Shown here: positions 16,565-26,061 of the stretch, one piece after another
Numbering within the stretch: position 1 is the first letter of the stretch
Layout of the letters: every line of letters begins with the position of its first letter
Source of the DNA: JBEIDK01 sp040383485
Lineage (GTDB): Bacteria > Bacteroidota > Bacteroidia > UBA4408
Reading direction: 5' to 3'
Assembly: GCA_040383485.1 (NCBI GenBank)
Contig: JBEIDK010000014.1
Span: 1 to 42,255, forward strand
DNA length: 42,255 nt
The notes under the pieces: generated by a model
Seen by the model: the letters and a program-made list of their open reading frames with translations, nothing else
Told to the model about the DNA's origin: nothing
Database searches by the model: none
Program-made: the position numbers and the translations under genes

Positions 16565-19500
16565 ATGAAAAACCTATTACTTACATTCGGCTTATTAATA
16601 AGTTCTTTTGCATACTCTCAATGGGTACAAATACCAGATTCTAATTTCCGTAATGCACTTACCTATATAGTGCCAACTGCAATTGTTGGAGATAGCATAA
16701 ATGTTAACGACACTTCTGTTACTCAAAAAGTACAACTATCATTCATAAACAATAATATACATAACCTAACAGGAATTCATGCTTTTTCGAATTTAAAATA
16801 TTTAGACGTTTCAAGTAATTATATTTCGTTTATTCCAACCTTGCCAGATAGTATTAAACACTTTTCTTCAAGTAATAATAATATTGATTCAATAGGAATA
16901 ATTCCTTTAGGATTGAACTATTTAAACTTAGACAATAATAACCTTGACTCCATTATTGGGTTTCAGAATTTACCATCAACTTTAAAAACATTAAGTTTAA
17001 ATAATTGTAATTTAGATACTATTCCTCAATTACCAACAAACCTTTTAAGGCTTTTTGCAAGAAACAATCCAATTATAGACTCATTATTAATGCCAACAAT
17101 TCCAACATTTTTGAAATTGCTTGATATTAGTCAATGCGGACTCACATATTTAGATTCAATTCCGAACTCCATAGATACCTTGTATATGGACAATAATAAT
17201 ATTGCTTCTCTTTCAATTATTTCTGATAGTCTTTTAAGTTTATCAGCAACAAATTGTGGAATTAGTAATATTACACAATTGCCAACATCTTTAGAGTATT
17301 TAGATGTTTCATCAAATAATATTTCATTGTTAAACAATTTACCTAATTCATTAATTACATTAATCGCAAATAATTCTCAAATACATGCAGTATCTAACTT
17401 ACCAAGTAATTTATTTTTTCTTAATTTAAATAATAATTTACTTACAACCTTAACCAATTTACCAAATTCATTACGTACCCTTAAAGTTGCAACAAATTTA
17501 TTCACGAGTAATTTTACGCTTAACCAAGGTTTAGAAAATTTTGATGTTTCGCACAATAATATTGCAACTAGCTGGAATTATCCGAGTAGTTTATTGTATT
17601 TAGATATTAGTTATTCTGCTTATACAAGCCTTAACAATTTACCAACTTTTATTGCAACAGTTATTGCAAATAATAATCAAATAGGACAATTTACTCAAGT
17701 TCCGGCTACTGTTTCGTTTTTAAATATTTCATATAATGTATTAACTACATTCCCCTCAACGCCTTTAAATATGGATTATTTGAATTTTAGCAATAATAAT
17801 ATTACAAGTTTGGCAGCACTTCCTACAAGTGTAATTGAATTATTTATTAGTAATAACCCTATTGTTTCCTATCCACAAATGCCACAATCTGTTAACTATT
17901 TAATTGCCTCTAACTGTAACTTTCCGAGTATTGCACAATTCCCTAATGGAATAATTGTTTTTGATGTTTCAAATACTACAACATTTACAAATTTACCTAA
18001 TACACTGCCTACAACGCTTACAAGCCTGAGTATTACAAATACCTCAGTACAGTGTTTGCCTTACTTACCAAATAATTTTAGTAATCTAAATACAGATTCT
18101 ACAATTACATGTTTACCAAATTTGCCGCTAGGTTTAAATTCAAATTCATTTTATTTTTCATGGACCAAAAACGGAATTCTTCAATTACCCGATACCACAT
18201 CATCTGAACCATATACAATTTGTAATGCAAACAACTCTTCTTGTATAGGATATAGTAGAATTGCTGGAAAAACATTTTTTGACCAAAACAGTAATGGTAT
18301 TTTTGATTCATTAGATTATGGTATAGGAAATATTTCATTGAAATTAGAACCTAATCAATTTACTTTTGCTGCAAATAATTCGGGCAATTATTTTGTTTAC
18401 GTTTCTCCGGATACATTCAATTTAAAAGTATTAAATACACCTAACTATTTTTATTCAACTACAAGTGATAGTTTAACAATAATAATATCACAGATGGGAG
18501 TTTCTGATACAATAAATAACTTTGGATTTGCCCCTTCAATGGTCGTAAATGATTTAGAAGTTTACATAACTCCTTATTCATCTCCTCGTCCAGGAATAAC
18601 AACTGGATACAACATTACCTACAAAAATACAGGTACAACAAATTTAAATAGTTTTATATCCTTTACAAAAGATTCAAAAACAACTTTTGCTGGTTCCGAT
18701 AACAATAACTATGTAATAAATGGAAACAACATTACATGGAATCTATCAAATGTAAACCCTTTTGAAACTGGTAGTTTTAATGTGTATTTAACAACATCAA
18801 TTTTTGCGCAAATGAATGAGCAAATTGTTTTAAGTGCAATTATAAATCCAGTGTTAAATGATACAACATTCAGTAATAATTTTACTACTTCAGTATCTAA
18901 TATTGTAAACTCATATGACCCTAACGATAAATCTGCAAACCCCGTTAGTATTACTCCTCAAGAAATAACTAATAACATTTATATTGAGTATTTAATCCGG
19001 TTTCAAAATACTGGGAATGCGGAAGCAATAGATATAGTTGTAACAGATACTATCAGTAACAATTTAAATATCTCAACCTTTAATTTTATAACTAGTAGCC
19101 ACAATTGCAACTGGAAAATTGATAACAATAGAGTAATACAATTTGAATTCAAAAACATTAATTTGCCTGATAGCAATACAAACGAACTTTTGAGCCATGG
19201 TTTTATAAAATTCAAAATCAAAGCTAACACTGATTTGTTGCTTGGTGATGAGGTACAAAATACTGCAAATATTTATTTCGATTTTAATGAACCAATAATT
19301 ACAAATACAATTGTATCTAAAGTTGAAATTACAAATAACCTAATTAAAACGAGTTTACTAGAAATAAACATTATTCCTAACCCAGCAAACGACTTAATTC
19401 GAATAAAAACTAATAATAAAAATACTACAGAAATTAAAATTGAAAACTCACTTGGAGAATTAATTTATACAAACGAAAGTTACAATAATAATGAAGTTAT

Positions 19501-19594
19501 AAATTTATCAATGATTAAATCAGGAATATATTTTGTATTTATAAAATCCGAAAACGGAGACACTAATAAATCTAAATTTATAATTTTAAAGTAA
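16565..19594 (+). CDS. leucine-rich-repeat T9SS secreted protein
   Basis: A 1009-residue secreted protein with a signal peptide (FAYSQ). From about residue 60 to 515 it contains some 22 leucine-rich repeats, mostly 20 residues long, of the form NNxIxxLxxLPxSLxxLxxS. This short LPx type resembles the repeats of YopM/IpaH effectors more than eukaryotic 24-residue LRRs. A SdrD B-like domain follows (AGKTFFDQNSNGIFDSLDYG), then a CARDB-like beta-sandwich, a DUF7619-type region (SYDPNDKSANPVSI to NTANIYFDFNEPI) and a T9SS type A sorting domain (INIIPNPANDLIRI, KSGIYFVFIKS). It is probably a surface adhesin or binding protein. Its 3' end meets a minus-strand lipoprotein gene with a 2-bp gap. Confidence 0.9.
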   Translation: MKNLLLTFGLLISSFAYSQWVQIPDSNFRNALTYIVPTAIVGDSINVNDTSVTQKVQLSFINNNIHNLTGIHAFSNLKYLDVSSNYISFIPTLPDSIKHFSSSNNNIDSIGIIPLGLNYLNLDNNNLDSIIGFQNLPSTLKTLSLNNCNLDTIPQLPTNLLRLFARNNPIIDSLLMPTIPTFLKLLDISQCGLTYLDSIPNSIDTLYMDNNNIASLSIISDSLLSLSATNCGISNITQLPTSLEYLDVSSNNISLLNNLPNSLITLIANNSQIHAVSNLPSNLFFLNLNNNLLTTLTNLPNSLRTLKVATNLFTSNFTLNQGLENFDVSHNNIATSWNYPSSLLYLDISYSAYTSLNNLPTFIATVIANNNQIGQFTQVPATVSFLNISYNVLTTFPSTPLNMDYLNFSNNNITSLAALPTSVIELFISNNPIVSYPQMPQSVNYLIASNCNFPSIAQFPNGIIVFDVSNTTTFTNLPNTLPTTLTSLSITNTSVQCLPYLPNNFSNLNTDSTITCLPNLPLGLNSNSFYFSWTKNGILQLPDTTSSEPYTICNANNSSCIGYSRIAGKTFFDQNSNGIFDSLDYGIGNISLKLEPNQFTFAANNSGNYFVYVSPDTFNLKVLNTPNYFYSTTSDSLTIIISQMGVSDTINNFGFAPSMVVNDLEVYITPYSSPRPGITTGYNITYKNTGTTNLNSFISFTKDSKTTFAGSDNNNYVINGNNITWNLSNVNPFETGSFNVYLTTSIFAQMNEQIVLSAIINPVLNDTTFSNNFTTSVSNIVNSYDPNDKSANPVSITPQEITNNIYIEYLIRFQNTGNAEAIDIVVTDTISNNLNISTFNFITSSHNCNWKIDNNRVIQFEFKNINLPDSNTNELLSHGFIKFKIKANTDLLLGDEVQNTANIYFDFNEPIITNTIVSKVEITNNLIKTSLLEINIIPNPANDLIRIKTNNKNTTEIKIENSLGELIYTNESYNNNEVINLSMIKSGIYFVFIKSENGDTNKSKFIILK

Positions 19595-19596
19595 AC

Positions 19597-19896
19597 TTAC
19601 TTACCAATACTCTTTACCTCAATCCAACCTTCTCTTGCATGATACATCATGCAAATTATTTTATTATTTAATGACGGACAACTTGTAATATTTTGATACA
19701 CAATTTCTAATTCTGTACCATCAGAATAAGAATCAAGTTTTTCTTCGTTACAAACTTGGTAGTCTTTGGTATTAAATCTTAAATAAACACCTGTGCAATC
19801 TCTAACAACAGTCATTTTTGTGCTTTCTTCCTTATTGCATGTAAAGCTGCTGAATAACAAGATGCTTAATAAATAAATATTTTTTTTAAGTTTCAT
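19597..19896 (-). CDS. small lipoprotein of unknown function
   Basis: A 99-residue product when started at the ATG at 19896 (MKLKKNIYLLSILLFSSFTC); an in-frame ATG seven codons upstream is a weaker choice. The lipobox is SFTC with Cys20. The mature part is polar with four further cysteines, which may form disulfides, and ends in WIEVKSIGK. It is divergent from the TonB-dependent receptor gene, with the palindromic operator region in between, so it may share that regulation. No family recognised. Confidence 0.6.
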   Translation of the reverse strand: MKLKKNIYLLSILLFSSFTCNKEESTKMTVVRDCTGVYLRFNTKDYQVCNEEKLDSYSDGTELEIVYQNITSCPSLNNKIICMMYHAREGWIEVKSIGK

Positions 19897-19941
19897 AATT
19901 ATTCTTTGAGTTTTCAAATCAAAACTAAAAACAGTGTTGAA

Positions 19942-19990
19942 AACTTTATTTAGAATTAATCTAAATAAAGTTGTTTAGAATTATTCTAAA
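19942..19990. promoter_or_regulatory. tandem palindromic operators, metalloregulator type
   Basis: Two sites are visible. The 17-bp TTTAGAATTATTCTAAA at 19974-19990 is a perfect palindrome around one base. The 17-bp TTTAGAATTAATCTAAA at 19949-19965 differs from it at one position and is embedded in a longer inverted repeat with 13-bp arms (19942-19954 and 19960-19972). Centres are 25 bp apart. Sites of this shape are bound by Fur/Irr-type or DtxR-type metal regulators in other bacteria. They sit directly before a FecA-like receptor gene, which supports control by iron; which regulator binds is not known. Confidence 0.7.
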
Positions 19991-20001
19991 TAATAATATT
20001 G
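19971..20001 (+). promoter_or_regulatory. putative promoter of the TonB-dependent receptor gene
   Basis: A -33 TTG at 19971-19973 and a -7 element TAATATTG at 19994-20001 (7 of 8 to TAnnTTTG counting the free positions) are separated by 20 bp, the spacing known for Bacteroidota. The second palindromic operator fills the spacer, so binding there would block RNA polymerase. The start codon is 22 bp after the -7 element. Confidence 0.55.
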
Positions 20002-20023
20002 CCAAAATTTAAAAATAGTTCAA

Positions 20024-22228
20024 ATGAAATTGACCCTTACAATAATTGTATACACAATATATTTTATAAATACATCAATAATAAAAGGGCAAGTAATAGA
20101 CAGCCTAAAAACAAAAAAGTTAAATGAGGTATTAATTGAAGATTTTATTCAAAATACCGGAGGCGTTTACCAGATGCCGGATGTAAAAGAAAACATTATT
20201 TATGCTGGAAAAAAAACAGAACAAATAGAATTAAGCAAAATTAATGCTGATTTAAGCACCAACAATACGCGACAAATTTTTGCAAAAGTACCCGGAATAA
20301 GTATTTGGGAAAATGATGGATCAGGGATACAAATTGGTATTGCTTCAAGAGGCTTGAGCCCCAACCGTTCATGGGAATTTAATGTAAGACAAAATGGTTA
20401 TGACATTAGTTCTGATATTTTTGGTTACCCAGAATCATATTATAATCCACCAATGGAAGCTGTTTCAAAAATTGAGGTAATTAAAGGTGCCTCGTCATTA
20501 CAATTTGGACCACAGTTTGGAGGATTGGTAAATTATCAACTAAAAAAAGCCAATCCAAACAAAAAAGTCAGCTTTGAAAGCATTCAAACTCTTGGTTCTT
20601 ATGGCCTATTTAATACCTATAATTCAATTGGTGGTACAATTAATAAATTCTCCTACTATGGTTTCTTTCATCATAGAGGCGCTCAAGGCTGGAGAGAAAA
20701 TAGTAAATACAATATTAATTCAGGCTATTTATCACTGGCTTATAAATTTAATTCAAAAGTTGAGTTAAGCGCAGAGTATACAAAAATGGATTATGAAAGT
20801 CAGCAACCTGGAGGACTTACGGATAATGATTATGCAACAAATCACCAACAATCTTTTAGAGCTAGGAACTGGTTTGGTACTCCTTGGAACGTAGGTTCAG
20901 TAAATTTAAAATATAAAATAACAGAATCTTTAAACTTGAATATTAAAGCATTTACAGTTATTGCAGAACGAAATAGCGTAGGATTTACAAAAGGAATTAA
21001 TGTGTCGGATGTGATAAATAAATCAACTAATCAATATGCAGACAGGCAAGTAGATAGGGAATTCTATAAAAATATTGGCGCAGAAACAAGGCTCACCTAT
21101 AATTATAATTTAGGTAAAAATAAAAATGTTTTAGCTAGCGGAATTAGATTTTACAAAGGTGAAACAAATAGAAACCAACTAGGCGTAGGTTCAGAAAATT
21201 TTGATTTTGATTTAAGTGTAGAAGGTTCGAAATATGGGCGAGAATTAGAATTTGAAACACAAAATATTTCTGCCTTTGCAGAAAATATATTTTATCTAGG
21301 AAAGAAAATAAAAATTGTTCCCGGCATAAGATTCGAGAACATTTCTAATAGCATACAAGGTTTCATTAACACAACTAATAGTGGTAGTATAAAGTCTGAA
21401 AGCAGAACCAGAAACCTTTTTCTTTATGGAATAGGCTCTGAGTATTCAATTACGAGTAATACCAATTTTTACAGCAACTACTCATTAGCCTTTAGACCGG
21501 TAACCTTTTCAGAAATTACACCTTCGGCAACTACTGAATTAGTTGACCCTAACTTAAAAGATGCCAGTGGTTTCAATGCTGATTTCGGATATAAAGGAAT
21601 GATTAAAAATTATTTAAACTTCGATGTAAGCGCTTTTTACCTATCATACGAAAATAGAATTGGAACAGTAGTACAAAATGGAGTGGTAACAAAAACTAAT
21701 ATCGGGTCATCAGTAAGCAAAGGCGTTGAGTCGTTTATTGAGTTTAATCCAATAAAATATTTTTGTAACAATTCTAAGTTAGGAACAGCTAGTATTTTCG
21801 CAAGTAACTCAATTATAGATGCTAAATACCTAACATGGAATAATCCTTTAATAGCAAACGACCCAAGTAAATCAATAGTTAATAAAAGAGTTGAAAATGC
21901 TCCAAAATATATTCACAGATTTGGGCTTACCTATTATTACAAAGGGCTTTCTGCAACATATCAAATAAGTTATGTAGGAGATGTTTATACAGATGCAGCA
22001 AATACCGAAAAACCCAATGCAATTGGAACAGTTGGAAAATTAAATAGTTATAAGGTGATGGATTTTTCAGTGAACTATAGTTTTCTTAAAAATTATTTAA
22101 TAAAGGCCGGTACGAATAACTTAACTGATGAGAAATATGCTACTCGTCGTGCTACAGGCTATCCAGGACCAGGAATATTACCAGGTATTGGCAGAACCTA
22201 CTTTATAAGTTTTGGTATAAAAATTTAG
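20024..22228 (+). CDS. TonB-dependent outer-membrane receptor, FecA-like
   Basis: A 734-residue outer-membrane beta-barrel receptor driven by TonB. After the signal peptide (ending near IIKGQ) comes the plug domain (LSTNNTRQIFAKVPGISIWE, IASRGLSPNRSWEF, ISKIEV-type VSKIEVIKGASSLQFGPQFGG), followed by alternating beta-strands to the C-terminus, whose last strand ends RTYFISFGIKI. The plug and the C-terminal YATRRATGYPGPGILPG pattern are those of the Fe(III) dicitrate/siderophore group. There is no N-terminal carboxypeptidase-regulatory-like domain and no SusD partner, which argues for a metal chelate rather than a glycan. Tandem metalloregulator-type palindromes precede the gene. Its 3' end lies 7 bp from a convergent response-regulator gene. 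Confidence 0.9.
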   Translation: MKLTLTIIVYTIYFINTSIIKGQVIDSLKTKKLNEVLIEDFIQNTGGVYQMPDVKENIIYAGKKTEQIELSKINADLSTNNTRQIFAKVPGISIWENDGSGIQIGIASRGLSPNRSWEFNVRQNGYDISSDIFGYPESYYNPPMEAVSKIEVIKGASSLQFGPQFGGLVNYQLKKANPNKKVSFESIQTLGSYGLFNTYNSIGGTINKFSYYGFFHHRGAQGWRENSKYNINSGYLSLAYKFNSKVELSAEYTKMDYESQQPGGLTDNDYATNHQQSFRARNWFGTPWNVGSVNLKYKITESLNLNIKAFTVIAERNSVGFTKGINVSDVINKSTNQYADRQVDREFYKNIGAETRLTYNYNLGKNKNVLASGIRFYKGETNRNQLGVGSENFDFDLSVEGSKYGRELEFETQNISAFAENIFYLGKKIKIVPGIRFENISNSIQGFINTTNSGSIKSESRTRNLFLYGIGSEYSITSNTNFYSNYSLAFRPVTFSEITPSATTELVDPNLKDASGFNADFGYKGMIKNYLNFDVSAFYLSYENRIGTVVQNGVVTKTNIGSSVSKGVESFIEFNPIKYFCNNSKLGTASIFASNSIIDAKYLTWNNPLIANDPSKSIVNKRVENAPKYIHRFGLTYYYKGLSATYQISYVGDVYTDAANTEKPNAIGTVGKLNSYKVMDFSVNYSFLKNYLIKAGTNNLTDEKYATRRATGYPGPGILPGIGRTYFISFGIKI

Positions 22229-22235
22229 ATTAAAC

Positions 22236-22634
22236 CTAAACTTCAATAGTATTTATAATGTCTTGTAGCTGTTCGGTAGTTATTGGCTTTATTAAATAAT
22301 TACTTACTATATCATATTGTTTAACTCTCTCAATGTCACGCTGGTCAATAGAAGACGTAACAATATAAAGTGTTATTTTTTTACTATTCGGAATCTGAAT
22401 AAATGCATCTAGAAATTGCCAACCATCCATAACTGGCATATTTAAATCAAGCAAAATTAAATCAGGTGCATTTTCTCCATTTTCGATTACAGGCTTTAAA
22501 TAATTAAGAGCCTCTTCACCATTGTGAAATATTAAAAAGCCATTACAAAAGTTAGTTAACTGCATTAGCTTTTTAGCACCATAAATAAAAATCTCATCAT
22601 CATCTATGATACATGCAACATCAATTTTTTTCAT
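22236..22634 (-). CDS. single-domain response regulator
   Basis: A 132-residue receiver domain with no output domain. The acidic pocket is at 11-13 (DDD), the phospho-acceptor is Asp63 (LLDLNMPVMDGW), the switch Thr/Ser is at 93-94, and the conserved Lys116 is in LIKP. Such CheY-like proteins pass phosphate on or act by binding partners. It begins 37 bp after the end of the PAS histidine kinase gene on the same strand, so the two almost certainly form a pair. Confidence 0.93.
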   Translation of the reverse strand: MKKIDVACIIDDDEIFIYGAKKLMQLTNFCNGFLIFHNGEEALNYLKPVIENGENAPDLILLDLNMPVMDGWQFLDAFIQIPNSKKITLYIVTSSIDQRDIERVKQYDIVSNYLIKPITTEQLQDIINTIEV

Positions 22635-22671
22635 CTCTTATTTTTAACTTATAATTTGTAACAATGCAATA

Positions 22672-24840
22672 CTAAACAATGTTTTCATTAAAGAAAATTT
22701 TAAATTTAGTACCAACATTAACTTCACTTTCTACCTCAATCTTACCTTGCATCGCATCAATCTGATTTTTCGTTATAAAGAGCCCTATTCCTCTTGCATC
22801 TTTGTTGCCATGAAAGGTTTTATACATTCCAAATAATTTGTGTTTATGTAATTTCAAGTCAATACCTAAACCATTATCCTCAATTTCTAATACATTATAA
22901 TGAGATTCTTTATAAGATGATAATTTTATTAATGGAGACCTATCGGGAGAAGAATATTTAATAGAATTGGTAATGAAGTTTAATAAAACACTTTCAAGGT
23001 AAGCTGCAACAAATTTTACCTCAACATTGTGGGCAACATTATTGATGAGTTCAATTTTCTTTTCTAAAATTATTCCTGATAAATTGATACGAATTTTTTC
23101 AGTTTCATTATACAAATTAAGAATGTCTTTTTGCTCATTAACATTACTTGTAATTACAACCACTTCATTCAAATTCAACACTGTTTCGGTAAGCTGAACA
23201 GAAGCTTTTTTAAGCAAGTTTAATATTTCCTTCCTTTCAATTTCATTTGTTTCATTGTTATATAAACCCAATAAAAGCGAAAAGTTGCCTGAGTGCGAAC
23301 GTAGGTTATGTGAAACAATATGAGCAAAATTAACCAATCTATTATTTTGTTCCGCTGTAAATGTAACCAAGTTTTGTAACTCTTCTTCTTTGCTTTTTAA
23401 GAGAGAAATATCGGTTGCTACTCCTAGAAAGCCAACAATTTCCTTTTCTGAATTTTTTATTGAAGTTATAATCAATTGTACTGGAAAAGATGATTTATCT
23501 TTACGAACAAATGTCCATTCTTGACTTTCAAATTCGTCATTCATGGCTTTATAAACTAACGTTTCCAGTGAAGAAAATTCTCTATTATATTCTTCTGATA
23601 GTTTCATTTGCTTGTACTCTAATTCAGACTTAAGGTGATAAATACTGGGTGTATGAATTCCTATAACTTCATTAGGTGTGTAACCCAATAAATTTTCTGC
23701 TCCTTTATTAAAAAGATTTATTTTTCCTGCCAAGTCAGTACCAATAATTGCAACATGTGTGCTTGCATCTAAAATTCCTTGAAGATTTGCAATTGACTGT
23801 TTTAATTTTTCTTCCGCAACTTTGCGTTCTGTTATGTTTTTAATTTGCGCTACTAAATACAATAACTTGCCATTGCTATCGCTAACAATTGAGCCAGCAA
23901 GTAATGCCCATAATAATTCACCATTTTTATGAATATATCTTTTTTCGTAATGTAAACTTTGAGTTTTGCCTTCAATTAAGTCAAGCATCTTTTGCTTTCC
24001 TATTTCAATATCATCTTTGAATGTAATTTCAGAAAATGGCTTATTAATTAACTCCTCTGGCGAGTAGCCAAGAAACTGAGCCAAACTATTATTAACCTTT
24101 GCCCAAGTGCCATCAGGATTTACCAAAGCAATTCCAATAGCAGAACTATTAAAAACGCCTCTGAACAATTGTTCACTTAAACCTAAGTCTGTTTCTAAAA
24201 GTTTCTGTTCTGTAATGTCTCTGATAAAACCATTCCAAACTATACAATCTTCTAATTTAGTAGGATTAGACTCGCCAAGCAACCAACGTATACCCTTATT
24301 AGGTAATTGAACTCTGAATTGGTAAGTCCAAGGAGATAAGTTATTTTTTGAGTCAATAATTGATTGAAAAAAACCGTCAAAATCTTCTTTTAAAATTCTT
24401 CCAAAAACTTTATTTCTGTCATCAAGAGCATCTTGAATGGATACCTCAAATATTTGTGTTATGGCATTAGAAACATAAGTAAATGATGATTCTCCACTAT
24501 TAAAATATTTGAACTGATAAATTAATCCTGGCACATTTTCAGACAATTCAGAAAACAATGATTCATTTAAAACAAGCTTATTATTTGATGCAGATAAGTG
24601 GTTATCCTTATCTAAAAATATATTAGCAGTTGAAGCAATATTATTATTACTTGAACCAGAATTAATGAATACTGAATAAATGATAAAAAGGAATTGATAA
24701 ACTATTATACCTAATACAATATTTTCTTTAGAAAATGCTAAGCTATTTGAAATGAAAGCTAAAAGGTTATCGCTTATAAATAATGCAATTAACAAAGTTA
24801 AGGTAGCTAAATAAATAATTTGAAGGCCTTTGCTTTTCAT
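22672..24840 (-). CDS. PAS-domain sensor histidine kinase
   Basis: A 722-residue membrane kinase. Two N-terminal transmembrane helices (about 7-30 and 41-60) with almost no periplasmic loop suggest sensing in the membrane or cytoplasm. Three PAS/PAC units follow (about 95-213, 222-342, 345-482), ending in DITEQK, KNITERK and ATDISLLK. The H-box is HIVSHNLRSH with His511 as the likely phosphorylation site, an SHNLRSH variant common in Bacteroidota. The ATPase has the N-box Asn625 (NFITNSIKYS), EDNGLGI (654-660) and RGIGLFI (683-689). It is followed by its response regulator. The PAS ligands are unknown. Confidence 0.93.
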   Translation of the reverse strand: MKSKGLQIIYLATLTLLIALFISDNLLAFISNSLAFSKENIVLGIIVYQFLFIIYSVFINSGSSNNNIASTANIFLDKDNHLSASNNKLVLNESLFSELSENVPGLIYQFKYFNSGESSFTYVSNAITQIFEVSIQDALDDRNKVFGRILKEDFDGFFQSIIDSKNNLSPWTYQFRVQLPNKGIRWLLGESNPTKLEDCIVWNGFIRDITEQKLLETDLGLSEQLFRGVFNSSAIGIALVNPDGTWAKVNNSLAQFLGYSPEELINKPFSEITFKDDIEIGKQKMLDLIEGKTQSLHYEKRYIHKNGELLWALLAGSIVSDSNGKLLYLVAQIKNITERKVAEEKLKQSIANLQGILDASTHVAIIGTDLAGKINLFNKGAENLLGYTPNEVIGIHTPSIYHLKSELEYKQMKLSEEYNREFSSLETLVYKAMNDEFESQEWTFVRKDKSSFPVQLIITSIKNSEKEIVGFLGVATDISLLKSKEEELQNLVTFTAEQNNRLVNFAHIVSHNLRSHSGNFSLLLGLYNNETNEIERKEILNLLKKASVQLTETVLNLNEVVVITSNVNEQKDILNLYNETEKIRINLSGIILEKKIELINNVAHNVEVKFVAAYLESVLLNFITNSIKYSSPDRSPLIKLSSYKESHYNVLEIEDNGLGIDLKLHKHKLFGMYKTFHGNKDARGIGLFITKNQIDAMQGKIEVESEVNVGTKFKIFFNENIV

Positions 24841-24922
24841 TGCTCTTAAAACTCCAATTTTAATGGTTGAATAAACAAAATTAAACCCAATTTTTGAAAT
24901 TTAATAATTGAGAAATAAAATG

Positions 24923-25663
24923 CTAGTCATTTAATAGCTCCAATTCTGGATAATTTATTGGTGTTAAAATATTTTTATCATCAACATTTACAGATAAAAT
25001 ATTTTTTCCAATAGGATAGGCTTTCATTTTATTTTCATTAAAAGGTTGAATCATATCAGCAATTTCATGGTTGCTCAAATTAGGATTTATCCAATTTATT
25101 TCATCATCTGGTTGCACAATAAAGGGCATTCTTTTTTTTGTATTGTGAATTTTCGCCATTAGCGAATTGGCTGGTGTAGTAACAATACTAAAGGTTAGAA
25201 ACTCAAGACCAGAATTGCTATCAAACCACGAATCATAAATGCACCCTAATGAAAAAATTTTACTTGTTGTAGCATAGATAAAATATGGATACTTTTCTTT
25301 TCCAAGGTGCATCCATTCAAAGAAGCCACTAACCGGTAATAAACAGCGTTTACTTATAACCGACTTTTTAAATGAGGCCTTCTCAAAAATAGTTTCACCA
25401 ACTGCATTTAATGTTTTGTTTCTGATTTCAGCGGCCTTTTCATGAGTTGAAATCCAATGAGGTATCAATCCCCAATTTGCTAACAAAAGACCCTGATTAG
25501 TTACAATTGGTAAAAGAGGATTAGTAAAGGCATTGGTTAAAATATTTAATGGTAATTCTATGTTCGAATTTTTTAAATCGGCCCAGCCAATAGGAACTTC
25601 ATTCTTATATCTTTCGGCATATGCAGCAGATTTTCTTTCAATAAACGAAACGGTATAACACAT
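24923..25663 (-). CDS. SRAP domain protein (SOS response-associated peptidase, YedK/HMCES family)
   Basis: A 246-residue SRAP protein, which shields abasic sites in single-stranded DNA by covalent attachment through the N-terminal cysteine. Cys2 directly follows the initiator Met (MCYTVSF). Further key residues are Asn86 (NAVGET), Glu116 (GFFEW) and His173 (KIHNTKKRMP), corresponding to the conserved catalytic/binding positions of YedK. The common Arg after the Asn is replaced by Val88. The length is normal. It is a single gene with its own upstream region; a TAnnTTTG match lies at 25717-25724 (reverse strand), 54 bp upstream. Confidence 0.93.
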   Translation of the reverse strand: MCYTVSFIERKSAAYAERYKNEVPIGWADLKNSNIELPLNILTNAFTNPLLPIVTNQGLLLANWGLIPHWISTHEKAAEIRNKTLNAVGETIFEKASFKKSVISKRCLLPVSGFFEWMHLGKEKYPYFIYATTSKIFSLGCIYDSWFDSNSGLEFLTFSIVTTPANSLMAKIHNTKKRMPFIVQPDDEINWINPNLSNHEIADMIQPFNENKMKAYPIGKNILSVNVDDKNILTPINYPELELLND

Positions 25664-25728
25664 TTTTGAAATAGAAAATTATGAAGTTTATTTTTGAAAA
25701 TCTTCGTGACTTCATCCAAAAATAAACA

Positions 25729-25896
25729 TTATTCTGATTTCATTAGCCTTTTTAATTCAAGTTCGGCCAATTTAATTTTTCCCTCTTCTTCCTTTATTAA
25801 ATGATTGTCTTCCATTACCTCAAGCATTCTTAGCATTTGCTTTCTCGCTTCAAGAATTTCTTTGTTCCGTTTTATAAGTTCTTCAATATTCTTCAT
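25729..25896 (-). CDS. small helical coiled-coil protein (55 aa)
   Basis: The most plausible start is the ATG at 25896 (MKNIEELIKRNKEILEAR); the frame is open further upstream to 25983 but that extension (MFFVRNNCSV...) has a composition unlike the rest. The 55 residues are highly charged and entirely helical, with Leu/Ile/Met spaced in heptads, so a short coiled coil is expected. It lies 65 bp upstream of the SRAP gene on the same strand and could share its transcript. No family recognised; it may also be a chance frame. Confidence 0.4.
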   Translation of the reverse strand: MKNIEELIKRNKEILEARKQMLRMLEVMEDNHLIKEEEGKIKLAELELKRLMKSE

Positions 25897-26061
25897 AGCC
25901 AATCTTTGTGATGTTGTACAAGTAATTATGTAAAACGGTTCAACGTAAACGATAACTGAACAATTATTGCGGACGAAAAACAAATAAATGGAATACCTAA
26001 TACTATTTACTCTACAGAAAAGACAAAACTGATTAGAATTGAATAAGATTATTTCAAAATT

